From: Lentimicrobium sp.
Lineage (GTDB): Bacteria > Bacteroidota > Bacteroidia > Bacteroidales > Lentimicrobiaceae
DNA length: 64,000 nt
Assembly: GCA_019429275.1 (NCBI GenBank)
Contig: JAHYJC010000004.1
Span: forward strand, 1 to 64,000
Reading direction: 5' to 3'
A model generated the notes under the pieces. That model had not been told where the DNA came from. It did not search any database and saw nothing but the letters and a program-made list of their open reading frames with translations. The translations under genes and the position numbers were made by a program. Shown here in pieces: positions 25,927 through 34,648 of the stretch (its first letter is position 1; each line of letters starts with the position of its first letter).

Positions 25927-27402
25927 TCAATAAGCCCTGGCAAAAACTACCCTTTTTGAAGAAGGCTTTCCTGTAAGAATGCATTTTCCTTCTTCTGCTT
26001 TTGCATTAAGCGGAATCAGACGTATGGTTGCCTTGGTCTTTTCTTTTATTTCCTGCTCGGTTTCAGGTGTACCATCCCAATGGGCCAGGATAAATCCACC
26101 TTTATTGTCCAGCAGATCAATAAATTCATCCCATGTGTCAGCCTTTGTGGTCATATTTTCGCGAAAATCAAGCGCCTTTTGAAACAGGTTATCCTGAATA
26201 TTCTGAAGTAAGTGCTCCACTTTTGTTTCTATATCCCGAAGCTGATAAGTGGCTTTTTCGAGAGTGTCGCGACGAGACACTTCAACAGTTCCGTTTTCAA
26301 GATCTCGCGGACCCATAACCAAACGAATTGGAACACCTTTGAATTCGTACTCATTGAATTTCCATCCCGGCTTGTAAGTGTCCCGGCTGTCATATTTTAC
26401 CGAGATCCCTTTAGCCTGTAAATTTTTCTTTATCTCATTTACCTTTTCAGTAATGGCAGCAAGTTGTTCATCTGTTTTATAAATAGGAATGATGACAACC
26501 TGGGTTGGAGCAAGTTTTGGTGGTAATACCAGACCATTGTCATCGGAATGCGCCATAATAAGTGCGCCAATTAATCGTGTGGAAACACCCCATGAAGTCG
26601 CCCATACATGTTCAAGTTTATTCTCTTTGCTCAGGAATTGAACATCAAATGCTTTGGCAAAATTTTGTCCCAAAAAGTGAGAAGTTCCTGCCTGAAGCGC
26701 TTTTCCGTCTTGCATCAGGGCTTCAATGCAGTAGGTTTCAACAGCGCCGGCAAAGCGTTCATTAGGCGATTTTACGCCTTTAAGCACCGGAACCGCCATG
26801 AAGTTTTCGACAAAATCTGCATAAACATTCAGCATCTGTTCGGTTTCTGCAACAGCTTCTGCTGAAGTCGTATGGGCCGTGTGTCCTTCCTGCCAAAGAA
26901 ATTCGGCAGTACGAAGAAAAAGTCGGGTACGCATTTCCCACCTCACCACATTTGCCCACTGATTGATAAGCAGAGGCAAGTCGCGATAGGATTGAATCCA
27001 GGTGCGGTAGGTGTCCCAAATTATAGTTTCAGAGGTTGGACGAACGATCAGTTCCTCTTCAAGTTTTGCATTTTCATCAACTATAATTCCTTTGCCATCC
27101 GGGTCGTTTTTTAATCTATAGTGAGTAACCACAGCACACTCTTTGGCAAAGCCTTCGACATGACTGGCCTCTTTGCTGAAGAATGATTTTGGAATGAAAA
27201 GCGGGAAATAGGCATTCTCATGGCCGGTATCTTTAAACATCTTATCCAGAGCAGCCTGCATTTTCTCCCAAATTGCATATCCATAGGGTTTTATAACCAT
27301 ACAGCCTCTGACAGCTGAATTTTCGGCCATATCAGCCTTGATAACGAGATCGTTGTACCATTGAGCGTAATTCTCAGCCCGGGTTGGAAAATCTTTTGCC
27401 AT
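25927..27402 (-). CDS. proS: Prolyl-tRNA synthetase (archaeal/eukaryotic-type)
   Basis: 491 residues, the short form without the bacterial INS editing domain. Class II motifs: [18 protein letters not shown] (motif 1 region), [36 protein letters not shown] (motif 2 and proline pocket), and the anticodon-binding domain from about residue 285. The C-terminus ends in Tyr (VFARAY), as in this subtype. It charges tRNA-Pro in the cytoplasm. It is monocistronic: a terminator follows and a promoter match lies about 65 bases upstream. Bacteroidota commonly carry this type. Confidence 0.96.
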   Translation of the reverse strand: MAKDFPTRAENYAQWYNDLVIKADMAENSAVRGCMVIKPYGYAIWEKMQAALDKMFKDTGHENAYFPLFIPKSFFSKEASHVEGFAKECAVVTHYRLKNDPDGKGIIVDENAKLEEELIVRPTSETIIWDTYRTWIQSYRDLPLLINQWANVVRWEMRTRLFLRTAEFLWQEGHTAHTTSAEAVAETEQMLNVYADFVENFMAVPVLKGVKSPNERFAGAVETYCIEALMQDGKALQAGTSHFLGQNFAKAFDVQFLSKENKLEHVWATSWGVSTRLIGALIMAHSDDNGLVLPPKLAPTQVVIIPIYKTDEQLAAITEKVNEIKKNLQAKGISVKYDSRDTYKPGWKFNEYEFKGVPIRLVMGPRDLENGTVEVSRRDTLEKATYQLRDIETKVEHLLQNIQDNLFQKALDFRENMTTKADTWDEFIDLLDNKGGFILAHWDGTPETEQEIKEKTKATIRLIPLNAKAEEGKCILTGKPSSKRVVFARAY

Positions 27403-27466
27403 TTTATGATTTATGGTATAGTATTTGTGAATTTTTAAGTGTGAATAACACCCCGCATAAGCGGCA

Positions 27467-27474
27467 CAAAATTA
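27467..27474 (-). promoter_or_regulatory. Promoter -7 element for proS
   Basis: CAAAATTA reads TAATTTTG on the minus strand; CAAA at 27492-27495 gives TTTG as a -33 box with 17 bases between. This is one of the better two-part matches in the window. Confidence 0.55.
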
Positions 27475-27535
27475 ATAAAATTAACGCAGTTCAAACATCT
27501 GATCAACATCAGAAACTCAAACACTGCAAATCAAA

Positions 27536-27541
27536 GGGAGG
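27536..27541 (+). promoter_or_regulatory. Shine-Dalgarno site of the repeat lipoprotein
   Basis: GGGAGG lies seven bases before the ATG at 27549, a strong site for this phylum. It decides for this start over in-frame alternative starts back to 27384, as does the lipobox directly after it. Confidence 0.6.
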
Positions 27542-27548
27542 ACTTTAT

Positions 27549-29369
27549 ATGAAAACCTTATTTACATTCGTAGCTGCAACATTTCTGCTCCTGACAGCTT
27601 GCTCAACTCAATATCAGGCCCGTAACACCTACGATGATCTTTATTATTCACCCAAAGATGCAGTGGCAGCAAGTCCCGTTAAAGTAACCGTTCAGCCAAT
27701 TACAAATAATGATGCAGAATATATGCAGGACCAGCAAGCTGAACAGAACTATCAACAGGAATATTACTCTGAGGACTATAGAAATTCAGGCGAAGCAGTC
27801 TACAATCAGGGTGAAGGATATGATTATTCCGCAAGTGATCAGTATATGGACCCTTCGACTGGAAATACATACATCACCAACAATTACTACAGCAGTGACG
27901 ACTACTATGATTATGCCTACGCTGCCAGATTGCGCCGCTTCCACTCGAATGTTTTTTACAACAGCTACTATTCACCGTATTATACCAACATGTACTGGTA
28001 CGATTATAATCCATACAGTTGGGGAACCAGCATTTACATGGGTTATAACTGGTGGTATCCCAGCTATGGAGTGTCATTTGGCTGGGGATATCCTTCGTAC
28101 AGGAGATATTCTTTCTGGGATTATCCTTACTATGGATGGGGATCTCCTTATGGTTACGGTGGATACTGGAGTGGATACTACAATGGATTCTGGGATGGAT
28201 ATTACTCAGGAACAGGATATTATTACAACAGTTACGATTATAACTCCTACTATTACGGTCATCGCAATTCTAACCTGGGAAGTGGCTCAGGTAGTGGCAG
28301 AGGATCTACTTTTGGTGAGCGCTATGAATCCGCACTCAACAGCGGAAGAATTGTGAGCCCAAGAAACACTTCAGGAATCGGGGTATCAAACCCTGGTCGT
28401 ACCACTGAACCTACCCGCACAGGAACAGCTACTCCGGGTCGCACTACACCAACTTCTACTCCAGGTAGAACTACGCCTGCTGTAACTCCGGGTCGCACTA
28501 CACCAACTTCTACTCCTGGTAGAACTACGCCTACTGTAACTCCGGGTCGCACTACGCCAACTTCTACTCCTGGTAGAACTACGCCTACTGTAACTCCGGG
28601 TCGCACCACTCCAACTGTTACTCCTGGCAGAACTACGCCTACTGTAACTCCGGGTCGCACTACGCCAACCGTTACTCCTGGCAGAACTACGCCAACCGAA
28701 ACACCGGGTCGTACTTCCGAAACAACTACTCCTGGCAGAACAACTCCAAATCCTGCTTTAAGTCCTTCGCGTACCCAACAATCTGTAAAACCCGACGATC
28801 AGGTTGCACCGGTAAGAATGTCCACTCCTCAAAATCCAGGATCGCGTTCTGTATCGCCGGTAACAGGGGCTCAGAATGCCAATACTTACCGTTATACTGT
28901 GCCGAGTCAAACCCAAAGAAACGAACAGCAAAATGTTCGTCAGCAATCAGGTCAGCAAAGCAGGACACCACAGGAATACAGGGCACCGGGTTACAACCAG
29001 CCTAAATCAAGCAATGAGTTCACCAGCCCTAAATACAGGAATACAAGAGAAACCAATGTTGGCAGAGAGGCTCAGCAGTCGACTCCTTCACAGGGTTCTT
29101 CGCCAACATATAATGCCCGTCCCGGACAGGTAACTCCAAGGGTTGCTACTCCGCAAAGACAGAGTAATCCGACCTATACAGCTCCTTCGAGAAATGAAAG
29201 CAGAAGCACCTATTCGGCTCCTGCCAGATCATCCTCATCGGGATCTTCATCATCCGGAAGCAGCTATTCAGCTCCTTCTCGCTCATCTTCCTCGTCGTCA
29301 TCATCTTCATCTTCCTCTTCCTCTTCTTCTGGGAGCGGAAGATCATCATCAGGAAGTGGCCGCAGGTAA
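27549..29369 (+). CDS. Aromatic-rich lipoprotein with TPGRTTPT repeats and poly-Ser tail
   Basis: 606 residues. Signal peptide II with lipobox LLTAC (Cys18). Residues about 110-240 are made almost entirely of Tyr, Trp, Gly, Ser, Asn, Asp and Pro (for example YYDYAYAARL, NPYSWGTSIYMGYNWWYP, GYGGYWSGYY). Residues 295-402 hold twelve 9-residue repeats TPGRTTPT(S/V). A Gln/Asn/Arg/Pro-rich stretch follows and the last 50 residues are Ser/Gly with a 16-Ser run. Such composition suggests a disordered or self-associating surface protein; no enzyme motif is seen. It is divergent from proS and 41 bases before the porin gene. I do not recognise a characterised family. Confidence 0.85.
   Translation: MKTLFTFVAATFLLLTACSTQYQARNTYDDLYYSPKDAVAASPVKVTVQPITNNDAEYMQDQQAEQNYQQEYYSEDYRNSGEAVYNQGEGYDYSASDQYMDPSTGNTYITNNYYSSDDYYDYAYAARLRRFHSNVFYNSYYSPYYTNMYWYDYNPYSWGTSIYMGYNWWYPSYGVSFGWGYPSYRRYSFWDYPYYGWGSPYGYGGYWSGYYNGFWDGYYSGTGYYYNSYDYNSYYYGHRNSNLGSGSGSGRGSTFGERYESALNSGRIVSPRNTSGIGVSNPGRTTEPTRTGTATPGRTTPTSTPGRTTPAVTPGRTTPTSTPGRTTPTVTPGRTTPTSTPGRTTPTVTPGRTTPTVTPGRTTPTVTPGRTTPTVTPGRTTPTETPGRTSETTTPGRTTPNPALSPSRTQQSVKPDDQVAPVRMSTPQNPGSRSVSPVTGAQNANTYRYTVPSQTQRNEQQNVRQQSGQQSRTPQEYRAPGYNQPKSSNEFTSPKYRNTRETNVGREAQQSTPSQGSSPTYNARPGQVTPRVATPQRQSNPTYTAPSRNESRSTYSAPARSSSSGSSSSGSSYSAPSRSSSSSSSSSSSSSSSSGSGRSSSGSGRR
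28431..28754 (+). repeat. Tandem repeat, 12 x 27 bp, in the lipoprotein gene
   Basis: Units of 27 bases encode TPGRTTPT(S/V). Odd units use CCGGGTCGC and even units CC(T/A)GG(T/C)AGA for P-G-R, so the array has a 54-bp higher-order period. The first ten units are close copies and the last two have drifted. Such arrays readily gain or lose units. Confidence 0.9.
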
Positions 29370-29410
29370 TTATCCTCTACACAAAACTGATTTAACTAAC
29401 TGAAATTATT

Positions 29411-30850
29411 ATGAAAAAGCTTATTATAATCTTCATAATCGCTCTGGCATTTTCATTGGAAGGCTATACCCAAAATGAAATTGACGCCCTTCGATACTCC
29501 AGGTTAAACTACTCCGGATCAGCAAGATTTGTTTCCATGGGAGGCGCTTTTGGAGCGCTTGGGGCTGATTTTACAACCCTCAGTCATAATCCTGCAGGCA
29601 TAGGATTATACAGAAGTTCAGAGATTTCTATAACACCTTCCATTGGAATTACCAGGACTGAAGCTACTCTAAACGGCAACTTCAGAGAGGATTCCAGATA
29701 TAATTTTAATCTTGGTAGTGTTGGCATTGTTATGGCCAGTTCGCCGGGTGGAAGTAATTCACAGTCAATGTGGAAAAACATTCAATTTGGCTTTGGAATG
29801 AACCGTTTGGCTAATTTTAATAACAGGGTGAATATTGAAAGCGATAATAATCAGTCAAGTTTCCTTACAACTTATATGGAAAGTGCACAGGGCGTTCATC
29901 CTGAAGATCTGGGCAAATTTAACACCAGACTGGCATATGATACTGAGTTGCTTTTTATTACGGATTCTGCAAGCTGGGGTTATGGTGTTGATAAACCCGA
30001 TGGAGGGGTAAACCAGCGTAAAAGTATTGACAGCAAAGGATCAATTAATGAAATGGTTTTCAGCCTCGGAACAAATTATGGCGACCGGCTTTACCTGGGA
30101 GCTACCATTGGCGTTCCTTATATAAGGTATATTGAAAATGCTACTTATACCGAAACGGCTCTGGAAGATGATAATACCGTTTTCAATACCATGACCAGGA
30201 CTGATTTTCTGGAAACTACCGGTACCGGAATAAATTTTAAATTCGGAATGATTTTCAGGGCAACTGACTATTTGCGTCTTGGAGGAGCAATACATACTCC
30301 AACTTTTTATTCAGCAATGAATGATAATTACAGTGCAACCATGCGCGCAAAATACGATAACGGATTTACAGCTTCAGCAAGTGCCGATGGCATTTATGAT
30401 TATGAGTTGAATACTCCCATGCGTGCAATCGGAAGTGTTGGATTTATTATCGGAAAGTCAGGTGTGATTTCAGCAGATTATGAATACCTGGATTATACAA
30501 CTGCAAGGCTGCGTGCTTCGGATTACGACTTCTATGATGAAAATGAGGCCATAAGAAACATGTATCAGAAAGCTCATAACCTCAGGTTTGGAACCGAATG
30601 GAGATATGGATCAATCAATTTCAGAGGTGGATATGGTATTTTAGCCAATCCTTATCGATATGGTACCAATTCGGTTATGAATTCCTATTCAGCAGGTATT
30701 GGTATTCGTGAAAAGAATTTTTATATTGATATGGCCTGGGTAGGCTCTCAATACGATGATGAATACTATTTATATAACGGCCTTGTTAACGCAGCAGCAA
30801 CCACTACTTTCAATAATTCATTTCTGCTTTCCGTTGGTATAAAATACTAA
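29411..30850 (+). CDS. OMPP1/FadL/TodX-type outer-membrane transport protein
   Basis: 479 residues. A signal peptide (about 1-20, GYTQ) precedes the family's N-terminal hatch: LRYSRLNYSGSARFVSMGGAFGALGADFTTLSHNPAGIGLY, seen here across residues 26-67 and containing the NPAG motif of FadL/OMPP1 proteins. The remainder is a long barrel with alternating hydrophobic residues ending in LLSVGIKY. FadL-type proteins take up hydrophobic compounds through the outer membrane; the substrate here is unknown. It follows the repeat lipoprotein by 41 bases and may be co-transcribed with it. A hairpin follows. Confidence 0.88.
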   Translation: MKKLIIIFIIALAFSLEGYTQNEIDALRYSRLNYSGSARFVSMGGAFGALGADFTTLSHNPAGIGLYRSSEISITPSIGITRTEATLNGNFREDSRYNFNLGSVGIVMASSPGGSNSQSMWKNIQFGFGMNRLANFNNRVNIESDNNQSSFLTTYMESAQGVHPEDLGKFNTRLAYDTELLFITDSASWGYGVDKPDGGVNQRKSIDSKGSINEMVFSLGTNYGDRLYLGATIGVPYIRYIENATYTETALEDDNTVFNTMTRTDFLETTGTGINFKFGMIFRATDYLRLGGAIHTPTFYSAMNDNYSATMRAKYDNGFTASASADGIYDYELNTPMRAIGSVGFIIGKSGVISADYEYLDYTTARLRASDYDFYDENEAIRNMYQKAHNLRFGTEWRYGSINFRGGYGILANPYRYGTNSVMNSYSAGIGIREKNFYIDMAWVGSQYDDEYYLYNGLVNAAATTTFNNSFLLSVGIKY

Positions 30851-30884
30851 GGATTAAATTTTTATTAACTCAACATATAATCCC

Positions 30885-30920
30885 TGAAAGGCAGTTCATT
30901 TGCTAGCTGCCTTTTCTCTT
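30885..30920. terminator. Bidirectional terminator between porin and TPR genes
   Basis: AAAGGCAG (30887-30894) pairs with CTGCCTTT (30907-30914). TTTTCTCTTTTTT follows on the plus strand. The flanking genes converge here. Confidence 0.72.
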
Positions 30921-30931
30921 TTTTAAACCGG

Positions 30932-32431
30932 TCATTTTCCTATTCGGCTGAGGCCTGCCCTTGCCTTTTGACTAATGCTGGTACGATACTCATCATAATT
31001 CATCGAAAGGCATTTTTTGAAGTATTGCCGGGCCTGATTTAAATTTCCTTCATTCTCGTAAATATATCCCAGGTGCAGGGCCGCATTGGCAGCAAAAAAC
31101 CATTTTTGTTTTTCCCCCAGAAGTATGGTTTGCTGATATTCTTTATTAGCCTTGTCGGTCTTCCCCCAATTGTGATAAATTCTGGCTTTCCGGTAATGAT
31201 ATTCAGTTTTTTCGTAATCGTTTGATATAGAAATGACGGTTATGGATGCCAGTAGCTTTTCAGCTTCAGCATAATAGCCTCCATCAAAAAGAAGCCTTGA
31301 TTTTAAAAGCAAGGGATTAGGTATCAATTTTGATTCTGCCTCTTTTTGAGCATACCTATCTCCGTCGATGATGATGTTGCCTTTGTGGCGCAAACGATAC
31401 ATATATTCATTGTATCCATTCATATCTCCTTCAAGCAGAGAAATCCAGGCAAGGCGCTGATATGCTGATTTAATGAAACTTTTCCCCCTGAAATTATTGA
31501 TATACCTCAAAAACCAGATCCGGGCATCTTCATCCAGACGGTTGAGTTTAGCTTGCCCTGTAAGATATTGAAGATAGTAGAACGGATAATATTCTTTAGA
31601 TACCGGGGCTAGCTTCAGGGTTTCAATTGCCTCATTGTTTTTTCCGTTATGCATCAAAAATACGGCCTTGGCATATATTAGCAAGGGATGCTTCGCAATG
31701 AGAGCCTGAGTACCGGCATTATTCAGATAATTTTCAATAAAATTAATTTCCTCAGAAACCTGAGAAAGATTGAAAGTTGTAAATGTGAGCAGGAATAAAG
31801 TTTCAGCTTTCAGAAATGAGAAATTTTTATCAAGATCGGGGTGGGAGAGTACCCGCTGCATATAGTCAATGCCTTGGTCAACCGTGCCTTGCATATAAAG
31901 CAAACGGGTTATCCACTGGTAGTTCTGGGGAATTGATCCGATCAATACATGCATAAGCCCCATGGCTGTCTGATTAGGGAGAAAATTGGGGAATAGCGCA
32001 ATATTCCGGTTCAGTAAGCGATAAAATTTGTTTATATCAATGGCGGCACTTTTGTATTCTTCGAATCGCAGCGATGCAAACGAATGCTGAAGGTGAAATT
32101 GAGCCTGTGCATACAGGTGCCAGGGTGATTGCTTATCGCCAGATTCGAATTGAACCAGTTTTTGTTGTTTTTCTGATGAAAATTTTTCGTAAAGACCCCT
32201 GTCTTCTGAAATAATTACCTTCAGGAAGTCGGCATAATTTTCAAGATAATCAATAATAATATTATCCGGATTTGATATTCTTTCTGCCTGAAGCATTTCT
32301 TCGGCCATGGTAAGCCTGAGGCTAAGAATATGATCATATGCTTTTTCGCAGTTTTTATTCATATTGTAAATGCCGGCGATAGCATTAACATTTAAAATGA
32401 ATAAAAAAGTAGATAGAAGTATGATTTTCAT
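30932..32431 (-). CDS. Tetratricopeptide repeat protein, exported
   Basis: 499 residues with an N-terminal signal sequence (about 1-20). The body is all-helical; TPR-like units are clearest in the second half: YAEAEKLLASITVIS, YHYRKARIYHNWGKTDKANKEYQQTI, AALHLGYIYENEGNLNQARQYFKKCL. The N-terminal part (AYDHILSLRLTMAEEMLQAE) resembles a conserved Bacteroidota helical protein. TPR arrays bind partner proteins; no partner is shown. It lies downstream of the zinc-ribbon gene but a strong terminator separates them, so it probably has its own promoter. Confidence 0.82.
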   Translation of the reverse strand: MKIILLSTFLFILNVNAIAGIYNMNKNCEKAYDHILSLRLTMAEEMLQAERISNPDNIIIDYLENYADFLKVIISEDRGLYEKFSSEKQQKLVQFESGDKQSPWHLYAQAQFHLQHSFASLRFEEYKSAAIDINKFYRLLNRNIALFPNFLPNQTAMGLMHVLIGSIPQNYQWITRLLYMQGTVDQGIDYMQRVLSHPDLDKNFSFLKAETLFLLTFTTFNLSQVSEEINFIENYLNNAGTQALIAKHPLLIYAKAVFLMHNGKNNEAIETLKLAPVSKEYYPFYYLQYLTGQAKLNRLDEDARIWFLRYINNFRGKSFIKSAYQRLAWISLLEGDMNGYNEYMYRLRHKGNIIIDGDRYAQKEAESKLIPNPLLLKSRLLFDGGYYAEAEKLLASITVISISNDYEKTEYHYRKARIYHNWGKTDKANKEYQQTILLGEKQKWFFAANAALHLGYIYENEGNLNQARQYFKKCLSMNYDEYRTSISQKARAGLSRIGK

Positions 32432-32443
32432 TTTGTTATGAAA

Positions 32444-32469
32444 AAAGGAAAGCCAAACGGCTTTCCTTT
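32444..32469 (-). terminator. Strong terminator after the zinc-ribbon gene
   Basis: AAAGGAAAGCC (32444-32454) and GGCTTTCCTTT (32459-32469) form an 11-bp perfect stem with an AAAC loop. On the minus strand it is followed by a T run. It ends the nif3 - zinc-ribbon transcription unit. Confidence 0.85.
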
Positions 32470-32498
32470 AGTAGTAATTTGCCGGGTTGAAACCGGAT

Positions 32499-33362
32499 TT
32501 AAAGATTGATACTGGCAGCAAGGCCATGATCGACAAGAATACGGCCACAGTATTCACAAACTATAATTTTCTTGTGCATCCTGATATCGAGCTGACGCTG
32601 GGGGGGGATGGAGCTGAAACAACCACCGCAAGCATCTCTTTCAACACTCACTACTGCCAAACCGTTGCGGGCATTTTTGCGAATGCGTTTGTAGGCAGTG
32701 AGCAGCCTGTCTTCAATATAACGTTGAAATTCTTCTGATTTTACATGTAAAAGCTGCTCTTCTTTTTCGGTTTCACTTACAATGTCAGCAAGTTCACTCT
32801 TTTTTATTTCGAGGTCATTTTTGCGTTCATCAAGTACTTTCTGGGCTGCAACAATTTCCTCATTCTTAAGGTTCAGGCTATGCGTAAATTCCTTGATTCG
32901 CTTTTCGGCAAGGGCTATTTCAAGATTCTGAAATTCAATTTCTTTCGAAAGAGAGTCATATTCACGGTTATTGCGAACATTCATTTGTTGCTCTTCATAA
33001 CGTTTAATTTGCTGATGACTGTCTTTGATGGCATTATCTTTTTCGCTTATCGACGCTTTCAGCGTTTCAATTTCCTGAATGTGGTTATCGATACGTGTCT
33101 GAAGTCCGATTATTTCATCTTCAAGATCTTCGACTTCCAAAGGCAGTTCGCCTCTAATAATTCGGATTTTATCAATCTGTGAATCATTCTGTTGAAGGCT
33201 GTAAAGTGCAATCAGTTTCTTTTCGATTGAAATTTCAGTTTCGTCAACGTTACTTTGTGTGAGTGAAACGTGAGCTACTATTTGGCTTTGATCTTCTGTT
33301 TCTTGTATTTTCAGGGTTTCATTTCCAGCGGAAGCTTTAACTTTTGACGTTGATTTTGCCAT
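32499..33362 (-). CDS. Coiled-coil protein with C4-type zinc ribbon
   Basis: 287 residues. A polar N-terminus of about 40 residues is followed by a long coiled coil (about 45-225, rich in Glu, Lys and Ile with SLQQNDSQIDKIRIIRGELP at its start). The C-terminus is a zinc ribbon with Cys245, Cys248, Cys269 and Cys272 (CGGC ... CEYC). This architecture is a conserved bacterial family often next to nif3, as here (25 bases apart). Structures of relatives suggest nucleic-acid or protein binding; the role is not defined. The SIPPQRQLDIR segment before the second Cys pair is typical. Confidence 0.9.
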   Translation of the reverse strand: MAKSTSKVKASAGNETLKIQETEDQSQIVAHVSLTQSNVDETEISIEKKLIALYSLQQNDSQIDKIRIIRGELPLEVEDLEDEIIGLQTRIDNHIQEIETLKASISEKDNAIKDSHQQIKRYEEQQMNVRNNREYDSLSKEIEFQNLEIALAEKRIKEFTHSLNLKNEEIVAAQKVLDERKNDLEIKKSELADIVSETEKEEQLLHVKSEEFQRYIEDRLLTAYKRIRKNARNGLAVVSVERDACGGCFSSIPPQRQLDIRMHKKIIVCEYCGRILVDHGLAASINL

Positions 33363-33386
33363 GGGAATCAGAGTTAATATATTGAT

Positions 33387-34481
33387 TTACAGGTAATTGA
33401 TGGGATTGGTTGTGATTGTAGAAATTCGGGTTGCAAAGGTAGTAAATTTTTCTTTAATAATTTGATTTAATAATTCTTTCGTGAATTGTTCGGTCTCATA
33501 ATGCCCTGCTTCGACCAGGAGAATGTTATTTTCAGCAAGAAAATAGTCATGGTATTTAAGTTCACCTGTTATAAAAGCATCGGCACCTGATGCCTTTGCC
33601 TTCGAAATCAGGAAATTACCGGAGCCACCACATACTGCCACCTTTTTTATTTTCCTTGAAATCAATGGAGAATATTTGAGGCATCCGGGGCCAAAAGTGC
33701 TTTTTACCTTTTTCAGAAAAGTCATTTCATCCATTGACTCTGAAAATTCTCCGGTCATGCCTGATCCAACATAGTGATTTTCGTTGAGTAGAGGATAAAC
33801 ATCAAAAGCTACTTCCTCATAAGGATGAGTCGCATTCATTGCATCAATTACCTGAGACTGATTATAGGTTTCACACAATACTTCAACTCTCACTTCGGCC
33901 TCAAAATGCATCTCTCCTTTTGAACCAATATAAGGATTTGCATTTTTGCCAGCCCTGAAAGTGCCATTTCCTTCTATGTTAAAACTACAGGAATCGTAGT
34001 TGCCCAATCGACCGGCGCCGGCTTCGAACATGGCTTCCCTTACTTTATATGCATGACTTTGTGGAACAAAAACAACAAGTTTTCTGAGATTTTCAGTTGA
34101 AGAAGCAAGAATTCTGACATTATTTAATCCCAGTTTATTGCAAATCATTGCATTGACGCCTTTGGGTGCATTGTCCAGATTTGTATGGGCGGCGTAAATG
34201 ACAACGTCATTTTTAATGGCCTTAATGATACAGCGTTCAACTTCGGTATTTCCGGTAATTTGCTTTATTGGCCTGAAAATAAGCGGATGGTGAGCAATAA
34301 TCAGGTTGTATCCGCAGTCAATGGCCTCATCCACTACAGCTTCAGTAACATCAAGCGTAAAGAGTGCGCCATTAGCTTTAAGTTGCTGATTGCCAATAAG
34401 TAAACCACTGTTATCGTAGGATTCCTGATAAGATAAAGGGGCAATGGATTCAATGTGTCTGACAATTTCGCTGATGATCAT
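33387..34481 (-). CDS. Nif3-like dinuclear metal centre protein (YqfO type)
   Basis: 364 residues. The N-terminal half has YDNSGLLIGN, the metal-binding LIIAHHPLIFRPIKQI and YAAHTNLDNAPKGVN; the C-terminal half has VAVCGGSGNFLISKAKASGADAF split over the fold, ITGELKYHDYFLAENN and VEAGHYETEQ. Between them (about 135-225) lies the extra PII/CutA-like domain (LVVFVPQSHAYKVREAMFEAGAG), as in YqfO. Members form toroidal hexamers with two metals per subunit; suggested roles include GTP cyclohydrolase-like activity and metal handling, none certain. It is paired with the zinc-ribbon gene downstream. Confidence 0.93.
   Translation of the reverse strand: MIISEIVRHIESIAPLSYQESYDNSGLLIGNQQLKANGALFTLDVTEAVVDEAIDCGYNLIIAHHPLIFRPIKQITGNTEVERCIIKAIKNDVVIYAAHTNLDNAPKGVNAMICNKLGLNNVRILASSTENLRKLVVFVPQSHAYKVREAMFEAGAGRLGNYDSCSFNIEGNGTFRAGKNANPYIGSKGEMHFEAEVRVEVLCETYNQSQVIDAMNATHPYEEVAFDVYPLLNENHYVGSGMTGEFSESMDEMTFLKKVKSTFGPGCLKYSPLISRKIKKVAVCGGSGNFLISKAKASGADAFITGELKYHDYFLAENNILLVEAGHYETEQFTKELLNQIIKEKFTTFATRISTITTNPINYL
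33434..33441 (-). promoter_or_regulatory. Possible internal promoter before the zinc-ribbon gene
   Basis: CAAAGGTA reads TACCTTTG on the minus strand, identical to the pdxJ -7 element. It lies inside the 3' end of nif3, 72 bases before the zinc-ribbon start. Confidence 0.4.
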
Positions 34482-34648
34482 GCTTATTGATTATTTGCAA
34501 ATGGTAAAACTAATGATTTTTACCGTAGTAAATTAAATCAGCCAGCGATCCTGAGTAAAAATATATGATGGTTTGCAGCCTGTTTCCAATGAAATTTACT
34601 AAAAAACAGGGATTTTGAAAGATAAATTTATTTTAATATTTTTATTGC

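Noticed and set aside
27709-28356. Plus-strand Ile/Thr-rich frame within the lipoprotein gene
   Set aside because: A shifted-frame shadow of the Tyr-rich coding sequence, without signal peptide or family.
28322-28660. Minus-strand frame with GVVRPGVTV repeats opposite the lipoprotein gene
   Set aside because: It is the antisense reading of the 27-bp coding repeat, which keeps all frames open.
28431-28754. CRISPR array
   Set aside because: The 27-bp units are contiguous with no spacers and encode a continuous protein repeat.
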